Both the position numbers and the translations under genes were made by a program. A stretch of 62,293 bases of DNA from a virus, in the IMG/VR virus record IMGVR_UViG_3300042691_046511, positions 1 to 62,293 of that record; one strand, given 5' to 3'. The notes under the pieces are model-generated. The model worked only from the letters and a program-made list of their open reading frames with translations. It had not been told where the DNA came from and searched no databases. Below are positions 15,195-23,570 of this stretch, piece by piece; within the stretch, counting starts at the first letter, position 1; each line of letters starts with the position of its first letter.

Positions 15195-15820
15195 CCGCGC
15201 GGCTCCAGCAGGAACGTGGCCGCGGCCCCGAGGTCGCGCGCGTCGCTCACCCGCGCCAGCTCGCGCAGGTCCCCAAGCCATTCGTCGTAGCGCCGCACCG
15301 AGAGGTGGAGTGGATGACCGACCCAGACGCCCATGGCGTCCGGCACGAGGCTGATCGATAGGAACACCCGCTCCGCGGCCGCGAGCAGCTGCGCGACCAC
15401 GAGCATCGTGAAGGTTGGCGGGATATGCTCGAGGACGTCCGTGCAGTAGGCGTAGTCGAAGCGCGCGGGCGCGTCGATCCGGTCGCGGAACGCGCGCAGA
15501 AGCGTCGCCGCGGCGCCGGAGACCGACGGGCCCGGCAACGGCCGCCAGAGCGATACGGGATGATACATGGGCAGCCCGATCTGCCGCACCTCTGGCACCA
15601 GGCCGACATCCGTGAGGTCGCACCCTGCGACACGGAAGCCGCGCGCGTGCAGGGCCAGCATCCCCTTGCCCGTGCCGCAGCCCGCGTCAAGCACCCGGGC
15701 GCCCGAGTGTGCCAGAGACGCGAAGAGGTCGGCATAGCGCTCCCCTGGGCTGTAGGTCCCGTATTGCGGCAACGCGAACGCGTCTTCGTAGGTGGCGGTC
15801 TCTCTGGCGGTGAGGTGCAT
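15191..15820 (-). CDS. SAM-dependent methyltransferase (209 aa)
   Basis: A class I methyltransferase fold is supported by motif I (VLDAGCGTGKGMLAL, ~residues 42-56), the acidic end of strand 2 (VAGCDLTD) and motif IV (YAYCTDVLEHIPP). The ATG at 15820 has only a weak ribosome site. The gene is coupled to the MptE-like gene downstream. There is no DNA-methylase (DPPY/NPPY) motif, so a small-molecule or glycan target is more likely than DNA. Confidence 0.8.
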   Translation of the reverse strand: MHLTARETATYEDAFALPQYGTYSPGERYADLFASLAHSGARVLDAGCGTGKGMLALHARGFRVAGCDLTDVGLVPEVRQIGLPMYHPVSLWRPLPGPSVSGAAATLLRAFRDRIDAPARFDYAYCTDVLEHIPPTFTMLVVAQLLAAAERVFLSISLVPDAMGVWVGHPLHLSVRRYDEWLGDLRELARVSDARDLGAAATFLLEPRG

Positions 15821-15843
15821 CGCTGATCTCGCGTGAGGTGACC

Positions 15844-18585
15844 CTACTGTCCGCTCGGAACTGGCTCGCAGTACCACGCGACAATCACTGGTACAGGGAC
15901 CGGTATGGCACCGACCCGCGACCATGTCGCCCGCAGCTCCCACTGTCCAAGGGGCACCACCCGTGACACCTTGTAGGGCGTCGTGATGGCGCGGGCGCCG
16001 TGGTTGGTCCACGTCTCCTCGCTCGCTTCCTTGCGTTGGTACTGAATACCCCAGCCAGGCGACCCGTCAGGCGGGCCGCTCGCTGAACCGACGAGATTGC
16101 AGCTCCGCGTCGAGCCGGTCGCCGTGATGCTGAGCGTTGGTCCTGTGCTACACGCGCGCGTCTGTGTCTCGATCGCCGTGGTGCCGACCGGATAGCGGCC
16201 GGTGAACGTGCAGGCGCGCCCGTTGGTGCCGGACGCCGCGACCGTCGTGGTCCAGGTGCGGCGGCGCCTCTGCGCGCCCTCGACGCACGCGCCCCACCCG
16301 TCCGGCGGTGCCCCAGGCCCCCAGGCGCCGGCCGTCTCGACGCAATCGACGTCAGTCGGTGGCGTCACGTCGCCTACCGCGGCACGAATCTCCTTGAGCT
16401 TGACCGCGCTGAGCCACGTCCGGAGCAGATAGCCGGAATGGCGAGCGGCTTCGCCGGTCGTGCCGGTCGCCGGGTCGCCACCGGGCAGATACGGATCGCT
16501 CGTCGGCGTGTAGCCGCCACCACTGCCGGACAAGTGGACGCCGTCAGACGAGATCAGCGTCCCCGCCCAGGTGCCATTCGGCCTCCGCGCGTCGATCTCC
16601 GCATAGAGGTCGACGAGCGGCACGCTGAGCCGCTGTGCCAGCGCCCGAAGCGCCGCGTTGTACGGCTTGGTGATGGTGTCGTCGTAGCCAGCACCCACGC
16701 GCGGCGGCACGGTCGTCAGGATCGAGTTGATGCCGGCCGCGCGGTACTGGAGGATGCGCCGCTCCACTTCGGCCACGTCGCCGGGGTTCGGATCGGGCGT
16801 ATGAAGCTGCCACACGACGTACTGGGCGTCCTGCGTGCGCGCGTCGGTGAGCAGGCTATCGATGACGGGCGACTGCCAGCCCATGCCGCCGTTCGCCGTC
16901 ACCGCCTGCCACGAGAGGTTCCAGCCGTTCGAGGCGTCATTGGCGGTCGTGTGCAGCCACTGGAAGGTCGCCAGGTCACTCGTCGTCGCGCCAGCTGGCG
17001 CTGCCTCACGCGCCCACGTGCCATAGGCCGCCGAGTAGGTCATGCTGTCGCCGACGTGCAGCACCTTGCCGGCTACCTTCGGCCCGCCCGCCTTCAATGT
17101 CGCCTGCGCCATCGCGACCCACGCGCTCTGCCATCCGTCGTCGTAGCTGTTCGCCCTCGTCTCCGTGTCGGGGTTCGTCGGTGGCGGTTGCTGGCTTCCC
17201 TCGCGCGGGAAGCCGGAGAAGACGTCGATGCCGCGGCCAGGATATAGCTCGCGCACGAGGTAGTGCATGCCCGTCAGCGAATTGAAGACGGCGCTTCCCG
17301 TCCAGCCCACGCCGAACGCGTCGTTGCTCGTCGGCATCGTCTCGACCGCATACGGGTCGATCTCCCACGCCTTCTTGCGGCCGGCCTTTACCTCGACCAG
17401 CTCGGCGAGGTCGTAGAGCAGCCGCACGAAGATGTACGGATAGCCCTTCGGTCCTTTGTAGGCTGGGTGATCGCTCAAGCTCCAGCACCACGGCACGTTC
17501 TCAGGGCTCGGGTTGATCGCGTCCGGGTACGGCGTCCCGTGCTTGCTCTTGTCGGTCGTCGCGTAGCCGTAGCAGGTCGGTCCGAGCGATTCGCGCGTGA
17601 GTACGACCAGCGTGCGCGTGCCCGGCGCGATGAAGGTGCCGCCGGACTCCTCGCTGCCGTTGTAGTAGTACGGATGCGTCGGGCTTCCGTAGCGGCCCGC
17701 ACAGACGGGGATGTCCGCGCCCGTCGCCGGGTCTCGAAACGGACAGCCGAGCAAGAAGTGCATCGGGAATCCCGGCGTGCCGACGTCCTTCGACCAGAAC
17801 GTCGTGAAGGACGACCCGGCACTCGACCGCGAGATGATCGACGAATAGCCGGCGCTCACGCCGAGGTCGCCGCCGAGCATGGCCTGCCATTCAATCGGGA
17901 TGCGTGACTGATCCCGCATCACCAGCCCGTTGCGGATCTGCCCTTCGACCGGGCCGGTCAGTTGCGACAAACTCGGGCCGACCCACCAGGTACGCCGCTG
18001 CGTCCCCAACCCCGCCGCGTCGTACGTCACGTACCCGTTGACGATGTACCGGCCGCCCTTGTGCGACACGCCCCCGAGCAGCGGGAAGTACGCGCCCGGT
18101 CCGGCAATCCCGTCCATCGCCGCCAGCGTCAGGCCCGTGCACGGCGCGATCTCTTTCGACATGCCACCAATGGGGGGCACCGTGCCACGCCAGATCATGC
18201 CGCGCCCATCCTGGTTCACGGACTTCATCCGGCAGCCAATGAGGATCTCGCTTCCGTCCTCTGAGAATCCCGCAGCCCCGGCGCCGTATTCGATCTGCGC
18301 ACCGAGGCTGTCCATCGCCGGGATGTAGATCCGCCCGGCAAACGCGATCTGGCTTGTGTCCAGCCGCGGGAACGCACACGGGCCGTCGGTGCGACCTGCG
18401 CACGGATCCACCGTCGCGAGGCGCCGCGGCGCAGGGCGGACGACCGGCTCCAGGGGGACCGCGTTCCGCCGATCCCCGAGGGGATAGGCCGTCAGGGGGA
18501 TGGCGGAAGGCGGCGGCTGCTGGGCGGTGCCGGGCGCGACGGCCAGGCCGATCAGCGTGAGCAGTGCGAGAATCTTGCGTGTCAT
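15844..18585 (-). CDS. Secreted or tail-associated SGNH/GDSL hydrolase (913 aa)
   Basis: The ATG at 18585 has an AGGAG site 10 nt upstream. Residues 1-~22 form a Sec signal (MTRKILALLTLIGLAVAPGTA). Residues ~75-470 are beta-rich with repeated G/D turns, possibly a propeller. An SGNH hydrolase domain spans ~505-735, with the nucleophile in HVGDSMT (Ser514) and the catalytic pair in DGVHLS (Asp681, His684). A Cys-containing beta C terminus follows. The domain probably removes acyl groups from a surface polysaccharide. The export signal is unusual for a tail protein. Confidence 0.8.
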   Translation of the reverse strand: MTRKILALLTLIGLAVAPGTAQQPPPSAIPLTAYPLGDRRNAVPLEPVVRPAPRRLATVDPCAGRTDGPCAFPRLDTSQIAFAGRIYIPAMDSLGAQIEYGAGAAGFSEDGSEILIGCRMKSVNQDGRGMIWRGTVPPIGGMSKEIAPCTGLTLAAMDGIAGPGAYFPLLGGVSHKGGRYIVNGYVTYDAAGLGTQRRTWWVGPSLSQLTGPVEGQIRNGLVMRDQSRIPIEWQAMLGGDLGVSAGYSSIISRSSAGSSFTTFWSKDVGTPGFPMHFLLGCPFRDPATGADIPVCAGRYGSPTHPYYYNGSEESGGTFIAPGTRTLVVLTRESLGPTCYGYATTDKSKHGTPYPDAINPSPENVPWCWSLSDHPAYKGPKGYPYIFVRLLYDLAELVEVKAGRKKAWEIDPYAVETMPTSNDAFGVGWTGSAVFNSLTGMHYLVRELYPGRGIDVFSGFPREGSQQPPPTNPDTETRANSYDDGWQSAWVAMAQATLKAGGPKVAGKVLHVGDSMTYSAAYGTWAREAAPAGATTSDLATFQWLHTTANDASNGWNLSWQAVTANGGMGWQSPVIDSLLTDARTQDAQYVVWQLHTPDPNPGDVAEVERRILQYRAAGINSILTTVPPRVGAGYDDTITKPYNAALRALAQRLSVPLVDLYAEIDARRPNGTWAGTLISSDGVHLSGSGGGYTPTSDPYLPGGDPATGTTGEAARHSGYLLRTWLSAVKLKEIRAAVGDVTPPTDVDCVETAGAWGPGAPPDGWGACVEGAQRRRRTWTTTVAASGTNGRACTFTGRYPVGTTAIETQTRACSTGPTLSITATGSTRSCNLVGSASGPPDGSPGWGIQYQRKEASEETWTNHGARAITTPYKVSRVVPLGQWELRATWSRVGAIPVPVPVIVAWYCEPVPSGQ

Positions 18586-18659
18586 GTTCGTGGCGCTCCT
18601 TGTGCACGTCCGAAGTCGTTCGAGAGGCCGGGCCGCGCCATCCCTACACACACTCCGCA

Positions 18660-18674
18660 GCGCCGAGGAAGCGC
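18660..18674. repeat. Near copy of the AGGAA-loop hairpin
   Basis: GCGCCGAGGAAGCGC repeats most of the hairpin at 13267-13283 and lies in the 136-bp gap upstream of the SGNH hydrolase gene. Nothing else in the gap looks like a gene. Confidence 0.35.
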
Positions 18675-18721
18675 CAGCGGTTCCCAGCGTGCGCGCTGGC
18701 GGGCCCGGCTCCCAGACATGG

Positions 18722-19132
18722 CTAGGGGATCACCTCGAGGTTGACCACGCGGTAGAGCACCTTGTGCGTCAGCGCGCCGTCGGCGAGCGCGCCGCCACGA
18801 GTCCATGTCGCCTTCAGCGTCAGTCGGTGTTGCTCGTCTTCGAGCGATCGATTGACGATGCGCGCATCGACCGGATCGAGCGTCAGCGTGAATACCGCCC
18901 GTCCGCCTGTGCCCGCGCTGAGCACGCCGCCATTGGCGTCTTTCACGTTCTGGGCTTGCCGGTTGATGACTGTCTTGGTTTCCCTGTCGTGCAGCCACGC
19001 GGTCATCGACAGGATCGCGGACAGCGCGATCGGGGCGCCGGACTGATCCTCGAACTCGCACGAGTACTCGTGGGTGCTCCCCTCGGGCACCTTCGTGTTG
19101 TCGGCAGTGAAGATCTTGATCGGCTCAGGCAT
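18722..19132 (-). CDS. Hypothetical phage protein (136 aa)
   Basis: The ATG at 19132 overlaps the stop of the upstream gene. The protein starts MPEPIKIFTADNTKVPEG and looks like a beta-sandwich (STHEYSCEFEDQSGAPI, then RLTLKATWTRGG). This is a common layout of small proteins placed before phage fibres. No family name can be given. Confidence 0.7.
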   Translation of the reverse strand: MPEPIKIFTADNTKVPEGSTHEYSCEFEDQSGAPIALSAILSMTAWLHDRETKTVINRQAQNVKDANGGVLSAGTGGRAVFTLTLDPVDARIVNRSLEDEQHRLTLKATWTRGGALADGALTHKVLYRVVNLEVIP

Positions 19133-19368
19133 TAGGACTGGCCCCACGACATCGTGGCCATGCCACGCACGGACACCCCGCGCTTGACGGCCTTTCGGAC
19201 CTCGAACCCTGCCGCGAAGTCGTCGCCGTGCTTCACGGCCACACCGAGACGAACGCCCTCGTCATCGACGATCGTCGCCAGCACGCCCGACTTCCCGGCC
19301 GGGATGAGCCCCGTCACGAGCGTCTCGAGCTCGCGGATCGCGCTATCGACGAGGGGCGTATCACTCAT
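19132..19368 (-). CDS. Hypothetical protein (78 aa)
   Basis: The frame starts at 19368, overlapping the upstream stop, and its TAA overlaps the next ATG. The middle (GKSGVLATIVDDEGVRLGVAVKHGDDFAAGFEV) reads like a small alpha/beta protein. No family is recognised. Confidence 0.65.
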   Translation of the reverse strand: MSDTPLVDSAIRELETLVTGLIPAGKSGVLATIVDDEGVRLGVAVKHGDDFAAGFEVRKAVKRGVSVRGMATMSWGQS

Positions 19369-19565
19369 TGCCCTGAACCCTTCTCAGGAGTCGAAGGCGC
19401 AACGAACGACCAGTTCACGGCCGCGAGCACGGCTGACGAGAAGCTGAGCACCAACTCGCGCTGCTGCTCGTCCAATACGACCCAGCCGAGCGCGATCGCC
19501 AGAAAGACACCTTGGCGAATCACCTCAGTCCAGATCGTCGGTTGAAAGCGGAAGGTCCATCGCAT
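19365..19565 (-). CDS. Small membrane protein (66 aa)
   Basis: The ATG at 19565 has an AGGAG site 11 nt upstream. One or two hydrophobic segments are visible (VFLAIALGWVVLD and SSAVLAAVNWSFVA). It lies between a hydrolase gene and virion genes and could be holin-like, but the lysis cassette at 22666-23456 already has a candidate. Function unknown. Confidence 0.6.
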   Translation of the reverse strand: MRWTFRFQPTIWTEVIRQGVFLAIALGWVVLDEQQRELVLSFSSAVLAAVNWSFVAPSTPEKGSGQ

Positions 19566-19584
19566 GATGCGTGCGGCTCCTCGT

Positions 19585-20424
19585 CTAGGCCCGGCGAAAG
19601 GCGTCGGCAACCGGCTTCCATGTGCCGTTCACGCGGCGAATGCCGAAGCGCGCTTCTCCGGTATCCTCCACGCCGTCGTTGATCTGGAAGAGCACGGCAC
19701 CCACGGCGCCGTGCCCCTCCCAGAACCGCCACTCGAAGGCCACGTGCTGGGCGACCTGCGCGTCGGTCCACCGGCGCTGGATGCCGAAGAGGCGTTCCCA
19801 CCGCGTGGCTCGATTCGCCGTGTGGTAGCCGAACTCGCTCACGATGAATGGGCGCTGGCCGATGATGCGTTTGAAGACCTCGACCTCGTGGTCGCGCGAG
19901 CGGAAGCCCGGATGCGGAGTGGTAGGGCCATTCCCGTGCGGATACCAGTGCATCGTGATGGCAATATCCGTCGGCCAGGTCGACGGGTCGGCGGCCGCCA
20001 ACCATTCGAGCCCACGCTGGTTCAGGTTGCTGATCCCCGGCGCCCAGACTTGTAGCCCCCGCCCCGCCACGGCGGCGTGAAACTCGAAAAGCAGCCGGCG
20101 ATACTCGGCCGGGGGAATGGGATCCCTGTCGGCGTAGTGGCTCGGGTGTCCGATGTCCGGTTCGCCCCGGAACTCGACGTGGTCGCCCGCCTGCAGCAAG
20201 GCACACTGGTCGGCGGTGTAGACCGTGGTCAGGCAGTGCAGGCCGGCGCCGCGGACCTCACGAGTGATCAGCGACGTCTGCTCCGGTGTGATGAGCGTGC
20301 GTCCGTCGTTGCGCTTCTGGCAGTCGGCACGAAGCCCCTCAACACCACGCGCCTTCAACATGGCCATGGTCGTGGTGCCGATGGAATCGCCGTGAAAGAC
20401 CGCTTGCAAGCCGCGGATCAACAC
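19585..20424 (-). CDS. Putative glycoside hydrolase, TIM-barrel type (279 aa)
   Basis: The GTG at 20424 overlaps the stop of the DUF6527 gene. Strand-like segments with acidic ends fit a clan-A (beta/alpha)8 glycosidase: an early GLRADCQKRN, IAITMHWYPHGNG, then FIVSEFGYHT, whose Glu would be the nucleophile. It follows a second glycosidase-like gene at 20849. It probably degrades host capsule or exopolysaccharide. The family number cannot be fixed from the sequence alone. Confidence 0.6.
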   Translation of the reverse strand: MLIRGLQAVFHGDSIGTTTMAMLKARGVEGLRADCQKRNDGRTLITPEQTSLITREVRGAGLHCLTTVYTADQCALLQAGDHVEFRGEPDIGHPSHYADRDPIPPAEYRRLLFEFHAAVAGRGLQVWAPGISNLNQRGLEWLAAADPSTWPTDIAITMHWYPHGNGPTTPHPGFRSRDHEVEVFKRIIGQRPFIVSEFGYHTANRATRWERLFGIQRRWTDAQVAQHVAFEWRFWEGHGAVGAVLFQINDGVEDTGEARFGIRRVNGTWKPVADAFRRA

Positions 20425-20849
20425 GACGTCACCTCGCCATCAGTCACGAAACCGTGCCAGCCGCAGCCTCTCGGTGGTGTCCGGAGAATGCTCGGTCTGA
20501 GCGTCAGTGTCTCGAACGTGTCGCCGATGCGCTCCCATTGCGCGCCCGGCCGAGGGTCGTGCGGCGGCCCACCGTCGAGCGGGTTACGGAAACCGACGAA
20601 GACGCGGAGGTAGAAGTCTTCATCCTTTTTCCCAGTGCGTTTCGTGGTGCATGGCGCGCACGGACACAGGAACGACAGGCCGACACCGGTTCGCTCTGGG
20701 GCTGGGGCGTACTCGAATCCTTCGCCATGGCACCGCTGACACTCGCCTGCGTTTTCCCCGTTGCAGGCCGCGCAGAGTCGATCGGTACGCGAGTAGACAC
20801 CCTCGCCACCGGCACCGACGAATTGTGGGTCGAGGTCCGTCAAGCGCAT
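20418..20849 (-). CDS. DUF6527-like protein (143 aa)
   Basis: The N terminus MRLTDLDPQF and the C terminus (FETLTLRPSI... CGWHGFVTDGEV) match the DUF6527 pattern often seen in phage genomes. Inserted between them is a Cys-rich segment (CAACNGENAGECQRCHGEG), like a DnaJ zinc repeat, and a further CPCAPC. The ATG at 20849 has a GGAGG site and overlaps the preceding stop. Function unknown; a metal-binding role is likely. Confidence 0.75.
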   Translation of the reverse strand: MRLTDLDPQFVGAGGEGVYSRTDRLCAACNGENAGECQRCHGEGFEYAPAPERTGVGLSFLCPCAPCTTKRTGKKDEDFYLRVFVGFRNPLDGGPPHDPRPGAQWERIGDTFETLTLRPSILRTPPRGCGWHGFVTDGEVTSC

Positions 20850-22471
20850 CAGACCCTCCGGTAGACGCCAGCCGCGAACGCGCCCGCCGAGACGTGGGCC
20901 ACGCGCTCGACGCGCACTTCGGCCTGCCGCTGATAGTCCCAGCCCTCGGGCTCAGGGAAGAGCACCGAGTACTCCCGACACCCGAACGCACGCCACGGCC
21001 CTCGGCCGTCGTCGATGTGCCGCTCGACGTCGCGGACGTTGTCCGTCGGCGCCCAGGCATCGCGCCAGTAGTCGCCACCCGCGAGACCGTGATGGCCCCG
21101 CCACTTCGCCCCGGTCAACATCGGGAAGGCGTCCAGGGCGGCCATGAACGCGGTGATACACGCGACGGTCTCCGGCTTTGGGAGGGTGCCATAGAGACCG
21201 CCGTCGAAGTGGAAGCATGCGTTGTACTGACGCGACCGCGAGACGGCCCCGTACGCGAACGCCACCGACGGCGAAGGTTCCTCCGCGACGCCGGTATCTC
21301 GCCGCGCTTCCCCGAAGTTGATCGGCTCCCCGCTCACGAACGGCATCCGCTTGGCGACCTCGTGTTGGTCGATGAGGGCGTACTCGCCGGTGCGCTTGAC
21401 CCACTCGAACCCCCGCACGCCGGTCAACCGATCAATATGGGCATCGCAGAAGTCGAACGGCTCACGGGCGAATGTGGTGTCCTGGTCGTTCGGCCCATCG
21501 ACGGCCCCGGCGCAGAGCAGTGTGTCGGGCGCCACGGCCTTGACCTGGTGGCCGAGGCTGATGATCTCGGCGAAGCTCTCGCGCATCCCGATCTGGCCAG
21601 GCTCGTTCGCCAGCTCAAGGACGACGTGCGGCTGCGAGGCGAGGCGCTGCGCGCACTCGACGGCGAAGGCTTCGCCGCCCGCCCTGACGCTGCCGCTCCA
21701 CACGTCCCGTCGGTCCGGATACCAGACCCCGCCCCAAGGCTCGGTCATGTTGATGAGTGAGGCTCGACAGTAGAGCCCCACCTCGGCACACAGTGCCATC
21801 GCGAGGTCGAGCGCCGCCCAGAAGCCCTCACGGTCCGGACGCGCGATGTACGGCGGGATCGGGTTCGTGACGAACACCCGCACGATCGTGAAGCCGGCGG
21901 CCTTGTGCCAGCGCAGGAGGTCGCGCGCCGGCTCGATCTGCCCAGCCGCCACCATGCCAACCAGCGCAAAACAGGACACCTCGCGCCAGTCGAAACGGCC
22001 GGCCTCGTGCGCGAACCACCGCCGGTTGCTCTCGACGCGGAGACGCGTGAGGGCGACCGGTGACGGCGTCGTGGCGCTGAGCAGCAGCTGGGACGGCACG
22101 AACGTCTCCCACGGCCCAGGACTGGAGTACAGCCGGTCCGCCGCGACCCCTCCGCCGCCCCCGTTCTCGGCTGCGACGAATCGGCCGTGCGCACTCTGGA
22201 GCCCGATACCGGCCGCGTCCGTGAAGAGCCGGAACCGCTCCCACGGACCGACGACAGTGCGGTTGGCAACGAGCTCGCCGTCGATTTCCGCGCAGAGGTA
22301 CCGGCCGTGGGCGCTCTTTAGGGCTACGTCCCCGCCCGGATAGTGTTCAACGGTCCACTCTTCCCACGGTCCCACGGCCGTGCGGTTCGCGATGACCAAT
22401 CCCTCGGGCTCGGCACACAGGTAGTGCACGCCGTCCCAGGTTCTGAAGCTGACGTTCGTCTGCGTCCCCAT
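20849..22471 (-). CDS. Putative depolymerase: beta-trefoil repeats plus glycoside hydrolase (540 aa)
   Basis: The ATG at 22471 has an AGAGG site. Residues ~1-127 hold three repeats of H-G-R/H-Y-(L/V)-x-A-E...VGPWE, typical of a fascin/ricin-like beta-trefoil that binds sugars or proteins. From ~140 on, the sequence fits a GH5-like barrel, with the acid/base Glu290 in VLELANEP and a likely nucleophile Glu382 in FVSGEP. It probably cleaves the host surface glycan. A strong terminator hairpin lies just upstream, at 22509-22555. Confidence 0.7.
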   Translation of the reverse strand: MGTQTNVSFRTWDGVHYLCAEPEGLVIANRTAVGPWEEWTVEHYPGGDVALKSAHGRYLCAEIDGELVANRTVVGPWERFRLFTDAAGIGLQSAHGRFVAAENGGGGGVAADRLYSSPGPWETFVPSQLLLSATTPSPVALTRLRVESNRRWFAHEAGRFDWREVSCFALVGMVAAGQIEPARDLLRWHKAAGFTIVRVFVTNPIPPYIARPDREGFWAALDLAMALCAEVGLYCRASLINMTEPWGGVWYPDRRDVWSGSVRAGGEAFAVECAQRLASQPHVVLELANEPGQIGMRESFAEIISLGHQVKAVAPDTLLCAGAVDGPNDQDTTFAREPFDFCDAHIDRLTGVRGFEWVKRTGEYALIDQHEVAKRMPFVSGEPINFGEARRDTGVAEEPSPSVAFAYGAVSRSRQYNACFHFDGGLYGTLPKPETVACITAFMAALDAFPMLTGAKWRGHHGLAGGDYWRDAWAPTDNVRDVERHIDDGRGPWRAFGCREYSVLFPEPEGWDYQRQAEVRVERVAHVSAGAFAAGVYRRV

Positions 22472-22508
22472 CGGCCCCTCTGAACAGTCCCGAGGCGAGC
22501 AAACGAAA

Positions 22509-22555
22509 AGGCGGCCTGACCACCCGGTTATCGCGCCGGGAGCATCAGGCCGCCT
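22509..22555 (-). terminator. Rho-independent terminator after the lysis cassette
   Basis: AGGCGGCCTGA (22509-22519) pairs with TCAGGCCGCCT (22545-22555), an 11-bp stem with an inner CCCGG/CCGGG stem. On the minus strand it is followed by TTTTCGTTTG. It lies between the lytic-enzyme gene (ends 22666) and the depolymerase start at 22471, only about 30 nt before that ATG. The 22556-22665 stretch shows no gene. Confidence 0.8.
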
Positions 22556-22665
22556 CTCGCCTGTCGCCTCGTGTGTCGTGTAGGCGCGGTGAGGCTCACC
22601 GCTCGTCGCACGCGCCAGGGTGGCCACCCCAGCGAGCACCCAGCCCGCACGTCAACCTCGTTACC

Positions 22666-23157
22666 TCATGCCTGGACCGTCCCCGGCCACCCGCCGCCCC
22701 ACCCCGCCGCAAAGCAGTCCGGCCACGTGGCTGGATGCGGTCGGCCTGGCCGCCACGTCTCCGCGTAGACCCGCCAGCCGAGATTGGCCTCGGTCTTTCC
22801 TGGTAACCGCTCGGGATGCGTCCACAGCAGCAGCCGAGCGAAGCAGCACGCCAAAATGTCGTTGTGCTCGATGGCGTCGTAGACGGTCATCGAGTCCGGT
22901 CGGTAGCCCATCGTCACGAGCACGTCGGACGCCGCGCGGCGGCTGGCATCGTGCCGCAGCACCCCTGACACGCCCGCCCGTTCGAACTGGAAATACGATC
23001 GCGCGGGGCCATTCACCTGCCGCCGATGTTGGAACCGAGACTCCTGCAGGCCCACCGCGATCACCATCGCGCGCGCCGAAGGCGAGTCCATCTGGGGCGG
23101 GAGCAGCGCAAACGCCAACGGGAGGACCATTCCCACGATGTAGTGCGCGGGCGTCAC
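22666..23157 (-). CDS. Putative peptidoglycan lytic enzyme (163 aa)
   Basis: The GTG at 23157 overlaps the stop of the upstream gene. A hydrophobic start (IVGMVLPLAFALLPP) is followed by AVGLQESRFQHRRQVNGPARSYFQFE. This resembles the Glu-containing catalytic region of phage transglycosylase-like endolysins. The N-terminal hydrophobic stretch may act as a signal-anchor. Clustering with the XhlA-like protein and the following terminator supports a lysis role. Confidence 0.65.
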   Translation of the reverse strand: MTPAHYIVGMVLPLAFALLPPQMDSPSARAMVIAVGLQESRFQHRRQVNGPARSYFQFERAGVSGVLRHDASRRAASDVLVTMGYRPDSMTVYDAIEHNDILACCFARLLLWTHPERLPGKTEANLGWRVYAETWRPGRPHPATWPDCFAAGWGGGWPGTVQA

Positions 23158-23456
23158 GGGGCGCCTCCGCCAATCGTCACCAGGACCGGCAGCCACCGGA
23201 TGGCCCCGAAGACGATCCCGAGGACCACGCCAATCTGCCATAGGTCCCGCTTCGTCACCGGCTCTGGGCGGTCTTCCAGCGCCTTGATCTTGGAATCGAT
23301 GATGGCCCTGGCGACCTCGAGGGTGTTCACGCGGCCATTGGTCTTCTTGGCCTCGGTGAGCGTCTCGCGCGAAATCGCCTTGACGTCCGCCATTTGCGCC
23401 GTCAAGGCATCGATCGCGCGAACGAACTCCCCCTCTTGCACGTGGCCGTCGCTCAC
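23154..23456 (-). CDS. XhlA-like lysis accessory protein (100 aa)
   Basis: A coiled-coil-prone N-terminal half (ALTAQMADVKAISRETLTEAKK) is followed by one transmembrane segment near the C terminus (LWQIGVVLGIVFGAI). That topology matches the XhlA family and other phage membrane lysis factors. It is coupled to the lytic enzyme gene. It may be a holin or a holin partner. The 23457-23570 gap shows no gene. Confidence 0.6.
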   Translation of the reverse strand: MSDGHVQEGEFVRAIDALTAQMADVKAISRETLTEAKKTNGRVNTLEVARAIIDSKIKALEDRPEPVTKRDLWQIGVVLGIVFGAIRWLPVLVTIGGGAP

Positions 23457-23570
23457 TGTGGGCTCCTCGGTCTGGGGGCACGCCGACGGGGCGGTGGCGG
23501 ACCAATCCCAGGTGCCCGCGGGTCCTGCTGGATTAGACGGGGGCCTTTGACGGCCTGTCCCCCAGGCGCC

